From positions 186,001 to 250,000 of the forward strand of contig NZ_VWWJ01000001.1 in NCBI RefSeq assembly GCF_011753055.1: DNA of 64,000 bases, in the 5' to 3' direction. The stretch is from Burkholderia sp. Ax-1719. Its GTDB lineage: Bacteria; Pseudomonadota; Gammaproteobacteria; Burkholderiales; Burkholderiaceae. The notes under the pieces are model-generated. The model saw only the letters and a program-made list of their open reading frames with translations. It made no database searches and was not told the origin of the DNA. Below, piece by piece: positions 27,799-36,873 of this stretch (position 1 is its first letter; the number at the start of each line of letters is the position of its first letter). A program made the translations under genes and the position numbers.

Positions 27799-28827
27799 AT
27801 GACGATAACAACGAGCGTCTCTACGAGCGTCTCGATCTGTCTGCCCACGTACAATCGCCCGGATCTGCTGATCCGCTGCATTGAATCGTGTCTTGCGCAG
27901 ACGCATTCGAATATTGAAATCGTGATCGGCGACGATTCGCCGGACACGCATACCGAACAATTGATCGCCCAGCGCTATGCGCACGATGCACGCATTGTTT
28001 ATCGGCGCAATGTTCCGGCGCTGGGTCAGGCGCGCAATGTCGCGAGCCTTTTCGCACGCGCGGGCGGCGACAAGATCCTGCTGATTCACGACGACGACTT
28101 TCTGCTCGACACCGCCGTCGAGCGGCTATTGGCGCAATGGACGCTCAATCCCGGTATTGAGGTGGCGTTCGGCAAACAATATGAAACCGATGCGCAAGGG
28201 CATATCGACCAGGCTGCCAGCGAACGCATGAATCGCGCCTATCACCGCACGCACGAAGCCGCCGGCGTGCAGCCGATTGCCGGACGCACGGGCATCGTGC
28301 AGATGTTTCCGAACAATGGCTGGCTGGCCGACGCCGCGCTCGTGAAGCGCATCGGCTATGGCGATAACGACGGCGCGCCGTTCGCGGTGTGCTGCGATTT
28401 CGTGTTCGGCGTGCGGGTCTGCCTGGCGGCGCGCGGCGTCTGTTATGTCGACGATTATGTTTCGTGTTATCGCAAGACCGAGGTATCGGTTTCGCAGGCC
28501 ACGCGTCGCACGCCCAGTGCATCGTCGCTGGCCGCCTGGCATTTTCTCGAAGCCCTGGAGCTACCGCCCGAACTCGAACCGGCGCGTCGGCTGGCGTTGC
28601 GGCGGCTCGTGCCGATCGTGGTCTCGCTGCTGGCGCGCAATCGCCAGGCGCGCGCCGGGCTGAATCTGGCGCTCACGCATCTCTATGCGTACCGGTTTGG
28701 CCTGAGCGTGCGGCTCTACTATCACCTGCTGATGATCTGGAAGAGCGCGTGGCTCGCCAGCACGCCTGCGCCCTTGTTCGACAGCGAGGAACAGGTCGTG
28801 GACGTCTCGCGTACCCGTATTCCATGA
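27799..28827 (+). CDS. Family 2 glycosyltransferase
   Basis: A 342-residue GT-A glycosyltransferase. The start SICLPTYNRPDLLIRCIESCLAQTHSNIEIVIGDDSPD holds the nucleotide-binding region, and the DDD cluster (HDDDFLLD) is the metal/nucleotide-sugar motif. ATG 27799 is chosen because it lies just ahead of the domain and follows a GGGGTAGG stretch; the frame opens 13 codons earlier. It has no signal peptide and no membrane segment. Presumably it transfers a sugar to a surface polysaccharide or lipopolysaccharide. There are no other polysaccharide genes beside it, so it is an orphan. Confidence 0.88.
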   Translation: MTITTSVSTSVSICLPTYNRPDLLIRCIESCLAQTHSNIEIVIGDDSPDTHTEQLIAQRYAHDARIVYRRNVPALGQARNVASLFARAGGDKILLIHDDDFLLDTAVERLLAQWTLNPGIEVAFGKQYETDAQGHIDQAASERMNRAYHRTHEAAGVQPIAGRTGIVQMFPNNGWLADAALVKRIGYGDNDGAPFAVCCDFVFGVRVCLAARGVCYVDDYVSCYRKTEVSVSQATRRTPSASSLAAWHFLEALELPPELEPARRLALRRLVPIVVSLLARNRQARAGLNLALTHLYAYRFGLSVRLYYHLLMIWKSAWLASTPAPLFDSEEQVVDVSRTRIP

Positions 28828-28967
28828 GGACGATTCAGGCTGAATAGCGTGCGACATTCAGCTTAAGCGCAGCCTTCGGCCATTCCCGCTAGTATGTCAA
28901 TCCGATGTCCGTAGCGTGGCGGGACCGCGCCCGGTCAGGATCAAGACTTAAACCAGGAGCACGATAA

Positions 28968-29417
28968 ATGTCTGTTCGCATGACGATGTTGGCGGCCGCC
29001 GTGATTGCCGCAGGTGTAGCCAGCGCCAGCGCGCAAGCCCAGGTGGCCGGCGCGCAGCCGCTGAGCGTGACGGTCGAGCAATCGCAGGCGCTGCTCGAAG
29101 GCTGGAGCGTGAAGAAAAGCGTGCTCGGCAAGGCTGTCTATAACGACGACAACGCCAAAATTGGCACGGTGCGCGACCTGATCGTCGCACCGGACGGTTC
29201 GGTGTCGGCGGCCATCGTTTCGGCGGGCGGTTTCCTCGGCGTCGGCGTGCATGATGTGGCCGTGCCGATCGCAGCGCTCGACGTGCGCAACGGCAATCTC
29301 TATCTGCCGGGCGCGACCAAGGAAGCGCTCAAGGCCACGCCGGCGTTCCAGTACGCGAAGATCGATTCGCCGCCCAAGCCCAAGCGCGTCGATAGCAACT
29401 CGAAGGCCGCGCAGTAA
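28968..29417 (+). CDS. Exported PRC-barrel domain protein
   Basis: A 149-residue protein with a signal peptide (cleavage near ASAQA at about residue 24-28) followed by a single PRC-barrel domain (KKSVLGKAVYNDDNAKIGTVRDLIVAPDGSVSAAIVSAGGFLGVG). Such small secreted proteins are common in Burkholderiaceae and are thought to bind protein or envelope partners through the beta barrel. A CCAGGAGC ribosome site precedes the ATG. It is transcribed alone, with a perfect GATGCGCG/CGCGCATC-type hairpin just after the stop. Confidence 0.85.
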   Translation: MSVRMTMLAAAVIAAGVASASAQAQVAGAQPLSVTVEQSQALLEGWSVKKSVLGKAVYNDDNAKIGTVRDLIVAPDGSVSAAIVSAGGFLGVGVHDVAVPIAALDVRNGNLYLPGATKEALKATPAFQYAKIDSPPKPKRVDSNSKAAQ

Positions 29418-29429
29418 TACGGCTTTCCC

Positions 29430-29461
29430 GATGCGCGGCGTCCTCTCTGACGTCGCGCATC
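29430..29461 (+). terminator. Stem-loop after the PRC-barrel gene
   Basis: An inverted repeat of 13 + 13 bases with one mismatched pair around a 6-base loop (arms 29430-29442 and 29449-29461) begins 13 bases after the stop. It lacks a T run, so it may be a weak terminator or an mRNA-stabilising hairpin between two convergent genes. Confidence 0.45.
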
Positions 29462-29478
29462 GTGCGGGTGAGCGCGCC

Positions 29479-30423
29479 TCACCCCGCCACAATCCCCTCC
29501 TCGCGCAGTTGGATCCCCGTCCACACCCCCGCCGCGGACAGTTCCTCGATCAGATCGCAGATCGTGCGCCGCACCGCCAGCGAAGCCGAACTCACCGGTA
29601 ATGCATTGGGCCAGCAGATGCTCGCGGGCCGCCGGATCAGCGGATCGACGATACGCCGCGTTTTAGGCCGTTCCGCGCTCGCGCGCAGGGCGAGCGCCGA
29701 TGTCGGCAGGATCGTGCAGGCCGCGCCCGACTGCGCCACCGAGAGCAGCATCGGCAAGGAATCGATATCGGCGATGATGTTCAGCGGCACCTGCTCGCGC
29801 GCAAACGTGCGCTCCAGCAGCAGACGCAAGCCGTTCGACACGCCGGGCGCGACCAGCGGCACATCCGCCAGCGAGCCGAGCGTACAGGTGCGCGCACGCG
29901 CGGACACACCCGGTTCACCCATCAGATAAAGCTCCTCGTCGAGCACGGGCAGCGCCGAGATGCCGGGCGTCGCGGTATCGCGGAACAGAATGGCGAGATC
30001 GAGACGGCCATTCGCGAGCAGTTCGTTCAGATAGCCGCTCATGCTTTCGAAGAACTGCAGGCGGATGCCGGGAAAGCGCTCGCGCACGCGCCGGAAAACC
30101 GGCATGGCGAGCACCGAAGCCATGGTCGTAGGCAAGCCGATAGCGACCGTGCCCGACTCCGCGCCCACGCCTTCGCGCACCTCCTGGCGCAATTGCTCCA
30201 TTTGATGCAGCACGAGCCGCGCGTGGCGATACAGCGCCTGCCCGGCCGCCGTGGGCTTCACGCCCTGCGGGCTGCGCACCAGCAGCGGCACGCCCAGATC
30301 GTCCTCCAGTTTCGCAATCTGCTGGCTGAGCGACGGCTGCGCCACATAGAGTTTTTCCGCAGCCTTGCCGAGGCTGCCGTAGTCGACGATGTTGACGAAA
30401 TAACGAAGCTGACGAACGTCCAT
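29479..30423 (-). CDS. LysR family transcriptional regulator
   Basis: A 314-residue LysR regulator. The winged helix-turn-helix is at residues 2-60 (RQLRYFVNIVDYGSLGKAAEKLYVAQPSLSQQIAKLEDDLG), with the periplasmic-binding-protein-like effector domain behind it. It is of the NAC/CbbR-like group by its beginning. ATG 30423 starts the canonical MDVRQLRYF. It is divergent from the MaoC-like gene, and the shared 150-base region holds a dyad fitting a LysR box at 30447-30465. It therefore most likely controls the CoA-ester operon at 30573-33829, and perhaps the MFS gene, in response to a pathway intermediate. Confidence 0.93.
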   Translation of the reverse strand: MDVRQLRYFVNIVDYGSLGKAAEKLYVAQPSLSQQIAKLEDDLGVPLLVRSPQGVKPTAAGQALYRHARLVLHQMEQLRQEVREGVGAESGTVAIGLPTTMASVLAMPVFRRVRERFPGIRLQFFESMSGYLNELLANGRLDLAILFRDTATPGISALPVLDEELYLMGEPGVSARARTCTLGSLADVPLVAPGVSNGLRLLLERTFAREQVPLNIIADIDSLPMLLSVAQSGAACTILPTSALALRASAERPKTRRIVDPLIRRPASICWPNALPVSSASLAVRRTICDLIEELSAAGVWTGIQLREEGIVAG

Positions 30424-30446
30424 GGGCCCGGCCCTCGATGCGAGGG

Positions 30447-30465
30447 TCATAGGATACCCTTATGA
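30447..30465. promoter_or_regulatory. Candidate LysR operator
   Basis: The sequence TCATAGGATACCCTTATGA is a dyad of TCATA and TATGA spaced by nine bases, containing the T-N11-A pattern of LysR binding sites. It lies 24 bases upstream of the LysR start and about 110 bases upstream of the MaoC-like gene. Assignment is by pattern and position only. Confidence 0.5.
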
Positions 30466-30572
30466 CCGGCACATTCAATCCATATTTCCGCGTGCCGGAA
30501 CATTCGCATACAGTCGCCTCATTCCTGATCGAAAAATGAGATGCGCCCGCTCGATGGGCGCAGGAGACGGCG

Positions 30573-31427
30573 ATGCCTGCACCTTCCACTGAGTCTTCCA
30601 CCGGGCCTGTCCAGTCCGTCAGCGACACGATTTCCCTCGCTCCCGCCGCGGCTCTTGCCGCCACGCTCGACTGCAGCAGCGTGCCGCGCGCCGGCGACGC
30701 CCTCCCGCCGATCTGGCACTGGCTCTACTTCTGGTCCGCCGCGCCGCAAGCCGAACTCGGCGCGGACGGTCATCCGCAAACTGGCGGCTTTCTGCCCGAT
30801 CTGGGCCTGCCGCGCCGCATGGCAGCGGGCGGCCGCATCACTTTCAACGCCCCCCTGAGAATCGGCGCGCAGGCCGAACGCGTTTCGCGCGTGCTGTCGA
30901 TCGAGCACAAGGAAGGCCGCAGCGGCCGTCTCGCCTTCGTGACCGTCGAACACGAGATCAAGGCCGATGGCGTCACGGCAATCCGCGAGGAGCAGGACAT
31001 TGTCTATCGCGACGCGGTGCAAGCGGGCCAGCCCGGTCAGACACCCGCGAAGCCCACGCCTGCGCCCGCCGACGCCGACTGGCGACGCGACATCGCGCCC
31101 AGCGAAGTGCTGCTGTTCCGCTATTCGGCGCTCACCTTCAACGGCCATCGCATTCACTACGACCGCGACTACGCACGCAACGCCGAAGGCTATCCCGACC
31201 TCGTCGTGCACGGCCCGCTGATCGCCACGCTGCTGCTCGATGCGCTCGCGCGCGTGGCGCCCGAAGCCGTGGTGCGCGAATACCGCTTCAAGGCCGTGCG
31301 GCCCACCTTCCTCGGCCACGGCTTCGCGGTGTGCGGACGTCGCGCCGAAGACGGCAAACACATCGAACTCTGGGCGCAGGACCACGAAGGCTGGCTGACG
31401 ATGTCGGCGCAAGCTGTACTGGCCTGA
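30573..31427 (+). CDS. MaoC-like acyl-CoA hydratase (FAS1-like dehydratase N-terminal domain)
   Basis: A 284-residue two-domain hot-dog protein of the itaconyl-/mesaconyl-CoA hydratase type. The N-terminal half has LDCSSVPRAGDALPPIWHWLYFWSAAPQAELG and FLPDLGLPRRMAAGGRITF. The C-terminal half carries LLFRYSALTFNGHRIHYDRDYAR, the hydratase motif with the catalytic Asp/His pair (NGHRIHYD). It should add water to an unsaturated dicarboxylyl-CoA. It is the first gene of a unit with acyl-CoA dehydrogenase and CoA transferase. A CAGGAGACGG ribosome site precedes the ATG. Confidence 0.87.
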   Translation: MPAPSTESSTGPVQSVSDTISLAPAAALAATLDCSSVPRAGDALPPIWHWLYFWSAAPQAELGADGHPQTGGFLPDLGLPRRMAAGGRITFNAPLRIGAQAERVSRVLSIEHKEGRSGRLAFVTVEHEIKADGVTAIREEQDIVYRDAVQAGQPGQTPAKPTPAPADADWRRDIAPSEVLLFRYSALTFNGHRIHYDRDYARNAEGYPDLVVHGPLIATLLLDALARVAPEAVVREYRFKAVRPTFLGHGFAVCGRRAEDGKHIELWAQDHEGWLTMSAQAVLA

Positions 31428-31471
31428 ACGCAATACCGAATCTCTTAGCATCTGGACGGATATCCCTAGCC

Positions 31472-32632
31472 ATGACTGAAACGACCGATCAATACCAGGA
31501 CATTCGCGACGCCGTGCGCGATCTGTGCAGCCAGTTCCCCGACGAGTATTTCCGCAAGATCGACGAGACGCGCGGCTACCCCGAAGCCTTCGTCGACGCA
31601 CTCACCAAGGCGGGCTGGCTTGCTGCGCTGATTCCGCAGGAGTATGGCGGCTCGGGCCTGGGACTGACCGAAGCCTCGGTCATCATGGAAGAGATCAACC
31701 GCAGCGGCGGCAACTCGGGCGCGTGCCACGGCCAGATGTACAACATGGGCACGCTGCTGCGCCACGGTTCGGAAGAACAGAAGCGCAAATATCTGCCGAA
31801 GATCGCCAGCGGCGAACTGCGTTTGCAGTCGATGGGCGTGACCGAGCCCACCACCGGCACCGACACCACGAAGATCAAGACCACGGCCGTGCGCAAGGGA
31901 GACCGCTATGTGATCAACGGTCAGAAAGTGTGGATCTCGCGCGTGCAGCACTCGGATCTGATGATCCTGCTGGCGCGCACCACGCCGCTTTCGGACGTGA
32001 CGAAGAAAAGCGAAGGCATGTCGATTTTTATCGTCGATCTGCGCGAGGCGATTGGCAAAGGGCTGACGGTCCAGCCGATTCTCAACATGGTCAATCACGA
32101 GACCAACGAGCTGTTCTTCGACAACCTCGAAATCCCGGCGGAAAACCTCATCGGCGAGGAAGGCAAGGGCTTCAAATACATTCTCGACGGCCTGAACGCG
32201 GAGCGCACGCTGATCGCCGCCGAGTGTATCGGCGACGGTTACTGGTTTGTCGATCGCGTCACGAAGTATGTTAAGGATCGCCAGGTGTTTGGTCGTCCGA
32301 TCGGTCAGAACCAGGGCGTGCAGTTTCCCATCGCGCGCTCTTTTATCAACGTGGAAGCGGCCAACCTGATGCGCTTCGAGGCCGCGCGCCGTTTCGACGC
32401 TCATCAGCCTTGCGGCGCACAGGCCAATATGGCCAAGCTGCTGGCCGCCGACGCTTCGTGGGAAGCCGCCAATGCCTGCCTGCAATTCCACGGCGGCTTC
32501 GGCTTTGCGTGCGAATACGATGTGGAGCGCAAGTTCCGTGAAACGCGTCTCTATCAGGTCGCGCCGATCTCGACCAACCTGATTCTCTCGTACGTCGCCG
32601 AACATATGCTCGGCCTGCCGCGTTCATTCTGA
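31472..32632 (+). CDS. Acyl-CoA dehydrogenase
   Basis: A 386-residue FAD-dependent acyl-CoA dehydrogenase that introduces an alpha-beta double bond. The FAD/substrate loop is MGVTEPTTGTD. At the usual C-terminal base position (YEGTSQ in short/medium-chain enzymes) it has YQVAPIST instead. A Glu at position 244 in LNAER is where isovaleryl-CoA dehydrogenase carries its base. This Glu is the likely catalytic residue and suggests a branched or substituted short acyl-CoA. ATG 31472 is chosen because the family N-terminus begins there; the frame opens much earlier, inside the MaoC-like gene. Forms an operon with the MaoC-like gene and the CoA transferase gene. Confidence 0.93.
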   Translation: MTETTDQYQDIRDAVRDLCSQFPDEYFRKIDETRGYPEAFVDALTKAGWLAALIPQEYGGSGLGLTEASVIMEEINRSGGNSGACHGQMYNMGTLLRHGSEEQKRKYLPKIASGELRLQSMGVTEPTTGTDTTKIKTTAVRKGDRYVINGQKVWISRVQHSDLMILLARTTPLSDVTKKSEGMSIFIVDLREAIGKGLTVQPILNMVNHETNELFFDNLEIPAENLIGEEGKGFKYILDGLNAERTLIAAECIGDGYWFVDRVTKYVKDRQVFGRPIGQNQGVQFPIARSFINVEAANLMRFEAARRFDAHQPCGAQANMAKLLAADASWEAANACLQFHGGFGFACEYDVERKFRETRLYQVAPISTNLILSYVAEHMLGLPRSF

Positions 32633-32650
32633 TCGAGCCGAGGAGACCCC

Positions 32651-33829
32651 ATGCGCCCTCTCGAAGGCATCAAGGTCGTCACGTTCGAGCATGCGATCGC
32701 GGCGCCGTTCTGCACGCGCCAGCTCGCCGATCTGGGCGCGCGCGTCATCAAGGTGGAGCGTCCGGGCGTGGGCGATTTCGCGCGCAACTATGACGAGCGC
32801 GTGCACGGCCTGGCCTCGCATTTCGTCTGGACCAACCGCTCGAAGGAAAGTCTCACGCTCGACGTCAAACAGGCTGAGGCGCAGGAGATCGTGCACAGCC
32901 TGCTCGCCGACGCCGATGTATTCGTGCAGAACCTCGCGCCCGGCGCGACGCAGCGCCTTGGGCTCGATTACGAGGCACTGCGCGAGCGTTATCCGCGTCT
33001 GATCGTCTGCGATATTTCGGGCTATGGCAGCGACGGACCGTATCGCGACAAGAAAGCCTACGACCTGCTGATCCAGAGCGAATCGGGCTTTCTGAGCGTC
33101 ACCGGCACGCCCGAGGAATCCGCCAAGGCGGGCTGCTCGATCGCCGATATTTCCGCGGGCATGTACGCGTATTCGAACATCCTCGCGGCGCTGATCGAGC
33201 GCGGCAAGACCGGGCGCGGCCGCCGCATCGACGTGTCGATGCTCGAAAGCATGGTCGAGTGGATGAGCTTTCCGCTCTACTACGCGTTCGATGGCCAGAC
33301 GCCGCCACCACGCAACGGCGCGGCGCACGCAACGATCTATCCCTACGGTCCGTTCAAGGCGGGCGATGGCAAATCGGTGATGCTCGGCCTGCAAAACGAG
33401 CGCGAATGGAAACAGTTCTGCGAGGTCGTGCTGCGCCAGCCCGAACTCGCCGATGACGAGCGCTTCAGCGCCAACAGCCGCCGCGTCGCGCATCGCACAG
33501 AACTGGGCCAGTTGATCGAAGACGTGTTCGCGCGCCTCACCGCGCACGACGTCATCGAGCGGCTAGAAGCCGCGAAGATCGCCAACGCGCACATCAACGA
33601 CATGCAGGCCGTGTGGACGCACGCGCAACTCGGCGCGCGCGAGCGCTGGACGCAGGTGGGCACGCCCGCGGGCATGATCCCCGCGTTGTTGCCGCCGGGC
33701 CTCACGCTCGCGGACGAGCCGCGCATGGACCCGGTGCCCGCGCTCGGCGAGCACACCGACGCAATCCTCAAGGAACTCGGTTACGACGAGGCGCACATTC
33801 GCGCCTTGCACGAAACCGGCACAGTTTGA
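32651..33829 (+). CDS. CaiB/BaiF family (class III) CoA transferase
   Basis: A 392-residue class III CoA transferase. It starts RPLEGIKVVTFEHAIAAPFCTRQLADLGARVIKVERPG, typical of formyl-CoA transferase relatives. The catalytic Asp166 is in GCSIADISAGMYA. It should move CoA from a donor acyl-CoA (such as succinyl-CoA) to the acid that the downstream dehydrogenase and hydratase then process. It lies 18 bases after the acyl-CoA dehydrogenase gene, with GAGGAGACC as ribosome site. Exact acid unknown. Confidence 0.93.
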   Translation: MRPLEGIKVVTFEHAIAAPFCTRQLADLGARVIKVERPGVGDFARNYDERVHGLASHFVWTNRSKESLTLDVKQAEAQEIVHSLLADADVFVQNLAPGATQRLGLDYEALRERYPRLIVCDISGYGSDGPYRDKKAYDLLIQSESGFLSVTGTPEESAKAGCSIADISAGMYAYSNILAALIERGKTGRGRRIDVSMLESMVEWMSFPLYYAFDGQTPPPRNGAAHATIYPYGPFKAGDGKSVMLGLQNEREWKQFCEVVLRQPELADDERFSANSRRVAHRTELGQLIEDVFARLTAHDVIERLEAAKIANAHINDMQAVWTHAQLGARERWTQVGTPAGMIPALLPPGLTLADEPRMDPVPALGEHTDAILKELGYDEAHIRALHETGTV

Positions 33830-33988
33830 ACACGCAATAAAAACCGCTGTAAAGAAGCACTGAAAGAAGCCATAAAAGCCGTATCCACGCCGCGCACAGA
33901 AACAAAAATACTCGCGCGGCCGCCAATGTATCAGGCACCTGCGCACCCTTGACGGGCGCGCAGGCGGCATCACAAAGGAGACACCTTC

Positions 33989-35386
33989 ATGCAGCACACG
34001 GTCAATGCCGCCGGCCGCCTCGACCGGCTACCTGTTTCACGCTTTCACTGGAAAATACTCGGCCTGATTGCGGGCGGCGCGTTTCTCGACGCCTTCGACA
34101 TCTATCTCGCCAACGGCTCGGTCGCCTCGATGGTCAAGGACGGCTTCACCGATCTGCATCACGGCGCGATGTTCGTCTCCTCCACTTTCGTCGGCATGAT
34201 GCTGGGCGCGTTCCTCGCGGGCTGGCTTGGCGACCGGCTCGGGCGCCGCTATTCGTATCAGCTCAATCTCGCGGTGTTCGGTCTGGCATCGATAGCCGCG
34301 TGCTTCGCGCCCAATATCGAATGGCTGATCGCGCTGCGCTTCATCATGGGCCTTGGGCTGGGTGCGGAACTCGTGGTCGCCGCCGGTACGCTCGCGGAAT
34401 TCGTCCCGCCCGCCACGCGCGGCAAATGGGTTTCGCTGCTCGCAATCATCACGAATAGCGGCCTGTTCGCGGCCCTCGCCGCCGGTTACTGGATTATCCC
34501 GAATCTGGGCTGGCGTTATATGTTCGCGGTGGCGGGCGTGGGCGCGCTGGTGGTGTGGTTCCTGCGTCATCGCATGCCGGAATCGCCGCGCTGGCTCGAA
34601 TCGGTCGGCCGTCTCGACGAAGCCGAAGCAACGCTTGCCGCCATCGAGCGCGAAGTCAGCGCACAGGTCGGGGAATTGCCGCCCGTGCAGCGCGCAGTCG
34701 ATCTGCACAAAGGCAAAGTGCCGATCAGCGCGCTGTTCGCGCGCGGCATGCGCAGCCGCACGTTTGTTGCGGCCATCACGGCCATCGGCGTCAATGTGGG
34801 CCTTTATGGCTTCATTGCGTGGCTGCCGACGTTCTTCGTAGCGCAAGGTCTGTCGATCGTGAAGTCGCTGGGATTTGTGTTCGTGATGTCGGTGGGTTCG
34901 CCGGTGGGCGGCCTGATCGGCTATTTCATCGCGGACCGCGTCGGGCGGGCGCGCGGCATCCTGATTGCGTCGGTGGTGAGCGTGGTGCTCGGCTGGATCT
35001 ATGTGACGCTGCGCGAACCGGCCGCGATCATGCTGGTGGGCTTCTGTCTCGTGAGCGCGATCTACACGATCTGCACGCTCGGCCTGTTTGGCTATATCCC
35101 CGAACTGTTCCCGACCGAAGTGCGCCTGCGCGGCACAGGCGTGGCCGGCACCTGCGGGCGCGCCTCGTCGATCGTCACGCCCTGGCTCGCGTTGCTGCTG
35201 TACGAGCGTTTTGGCGTGTCCGGTGTGATCGCAATGGTGAGCGTGGTGCTCGCCGTGCTGTGCGTGGCCATTCTGGTTCTGCGGGTGGAGACGAGCCGCG
35301 CGGCGCTCGAAGACATTCAGCCTGAGCCGGACGCAGAACGCTTCGCGACCGGCGCAACGGTAGCGGGTGGCACCAAAGTGCAGTGA
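33989..35386 (+). CDS. MFS transporter (metabolite:H+ symporter type)
   Basis: A 465-residue twelve-span inner-membrane carrier of the sugar-porter-like / NiaP-BenK group: FLDAFDIYLANGSVASMVKDGF in TM1, GDRLGRRYSYQ in the first loop, and a PESPRWLES motif before the central loop. It follows the CoA-ester genes after about 160 bases with its own AAAGGAGAC ribosome site. It is therefore a good candidate for the uptake system of the acid that these enzymes degrade. A strong terminator follows the gene. Confidence 0.88.
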   Translation: MQHTVNAAGRLDRLPVSRFHWKILGLIAGGAFLDAFDIYLANGSVASMVKDGFTDLHHGAMFVSSTFVGMMLGAFLAGWLGDRLGRRYSYQLNLAVFGLASIAACFAPNIEWLIALRFIMGLGLGAELVVAAGTLAEFVPPATRGKWVSLLAIITNSGLFAALAAGYWIIPNLGWRYMFAVAGVGALVVWFLRHRMPESPRWLESVGRLDEAEATLAAIEREVSAQVGELPPVQRAVDLHKGKVPISALFARGMRSRTFVAAITAIGVNVGLYGFIAWLPTFFVAQGLSIVKSLGFVFVMSVGSPVGGLIGYFIADRVGRARGILIASVVSVVLGWIYVTLREPAAIMLVGFCLVSAIYTICTLGLFGYIPELFPTEVRLRGTGVAGTCGRASSIVTPWLALLLYERFGVSGVIAMVSVVLAVLCVAILVLRVETSRAALEDIQPEPDAERFATGATVAGGTKVQ

Positions 35387-35419
35387 GCGCGTAACACGCC
35401 AGTTTGTTCGCATGACTGA

Positions 35420-35455
35420 ATGCCGCTTCGCGATAACGAAGCGGCATTTTTATTT
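35420..35455 (+). terminator. Rho-independent terminator after the MFS gene
   Basis: An 11-bp stem (ATGCCGCTTCG with CGAAGCGGCAT) around a 6-base loop is followed by TTTTATTT. It lies 34 bases after the MFS stop and 17 bases before the convergent LysR stop. Confidence 0.88.
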
Positions 35456-35471
35456 GCGCAGCCCGCGGCGT

Positions 35472-36380
35472 TCAGGCGAACGTGGGCGGCAACTCGTGCA
35501 AGTGCTCCATCAGCACTTCGACAAAATGGCTCGCCAGCAGCGAAGGGGCCGTTTGCGTGGTGGTCGCCATGCTCACCGTGACGCCGATTGCCGGCACGAA
35601 CGGTTTGATCAGCACCTTTTGCGCGAACGTACCGGCGACGAACGGCGTGACCACGCCGATGCCGTTGCCGCTTGCCACCATCGCGCAAACGGTGATCGAC
35701 GACGTCGTCTCGATCGCGGACTTCATCTCCAGCCCGACCGCATACATGAGGGCGCCGAGCGCGAGCGTAATTTCATCGGCGCTGTCCAGCGTGATCAGAC
35801 GCTCTCCGCGCAGCATCCGCACATCCACGACCGCTTCGTTCGCAAGCCGATGACCGTGCGGCAAGACGCAAACAGCGGGAATCGTCCTCATGGCCAGCGA
35901 CTCGAAATCGCTCTCCATGACCTTGCCTGTCGTGAGGATGCAATCGAATAACTCCTGACGCAGCAATTCCATCAGGCGCAGTGTCGCGTGCGTATGAACG
36001 ATCAGATGCGCGTCGGGAAAGCGTTGGCTGAATACTTCCACGACAGCCGGCAATACGCCCAGCGCGAGCACGGGCGTGCAGCCGATGCGCAACGTGCCGG
36101 TGCCCGAACGCCGCAACATCGCCACGACGGTCTCGATCTGGTCCAACCCTTCAAAATGCTTCTGAATGGCGCGATAGAGCAGCATGCCTTCGCGCGTCGG
36201 CCGCAAACGGCCCTGATGCTTTTCCAGCAGCTTGAGGCCCGAGAAGTTTTGCAGTTCGGTCAGCCGTCGGCTGATCGACGGCTGCGTGGTGTTCAGCATC
36301 GCCGCCGCGCCGATGGTCGTGCCCGCCTGCATGATCGCGCGGAACGCCTGCAACTGAGGGAAGTTAAGCGGCCTGGTCAT
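35472..36380 (-). CDS. LysR family transcriptional regulator
   Basis: A 302-residue LysR regulator with N-terminal helix-turn-helix (FPQLQAFRAIMQAGTTIGAAAMLNTTQPSISRRLTEL). Its C-terminal effector domain looks like the group that senses amino acids or opines. ATG 36380 is chosen as the start of the DNA-binding domain; the frame opens 24 codons earlier. It converges with the MFS gene and is followed upstream by a long gap. Its target is not obvious: either its own gene or the MFS/CoA-ester operon. Confidence 0.9.
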   Translation of the reverse strand: MTRPLNFPQLQAFRAIMQAGTTIGAAAMLNTTQPSISRRLTELQNFSGLKLLEKHQGRLRPTREGMLLYRAIQKHFEGLDQIETVVAMLRRSGTGTLRIGCTPVLALGVLPAVVEVFSQRFPDAHLIVHTHATLRLMELLRQELFDCILTTGKVMESDFESLAMRTIPAVCVLPHGHRLANEAVVDVRMLRGERLITLDSADEITLALGALMYAVGLEMKSAIETTSSITVCAMVASGNGIGVVTPFVAGTFAQKVLIKPFVPAIGVTVSMATTTQTAPSLLASHFVEVLMEHLHELPPTFA

Positions 36381-36873
36381 AACGATGAAAGACGATCCTG
36401 GCTGGAAGCCTGCACACAGGCGACGCATGTATATCGGATTTGAATAACGCACCGATAAAGAAGAATTATACCCACCCGAACAGCCTCGCTAGGATGCTCG
36501 CTCTGGAACATAAAAGGGCGCTTTTCATTACCAATGGCAATTAGAAAGCTTTGTTACGTAAATACTCTATTCGTGTTCCAGTCTGGCGCATATTTGTTCA
36601 CAGCGGTCCCTGAAAACCTGTTTGGCGCACAACGTCCCGCTTCTTTCGCTAGTTAACAGTTGTCTGATTGCCTGCCGGATTTTCGATGGTTAATGTGCGG
36701 GCAGGAATGATTGATTGGCGAACGTTCATAGTACGAAATAAAAATCAGCATAAATGGCACGATCATTCATAAATAGATTCGCTTGATCGGTTTTCAAACG
36801 ACCTGACGTGACGGCATCCGCCAGGATTGGCCTGCATCGCGTTGCGTCAGGCGCGCAAAGCTGCTGCTCATCC
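36381..36873. other. A+T-rich intergenic region upstream of two divergent regulators
   Basis: About 490 bases between the LysR start and the OmpR-type regulator. The stretch 36450-36800 is A+T-rich compared with the genes and probably holds two divergent promoters. A GTG at 36808 could extend the regulator by 22 codons. No RNA gene or terminator was recognised. Confidence 0.4.
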
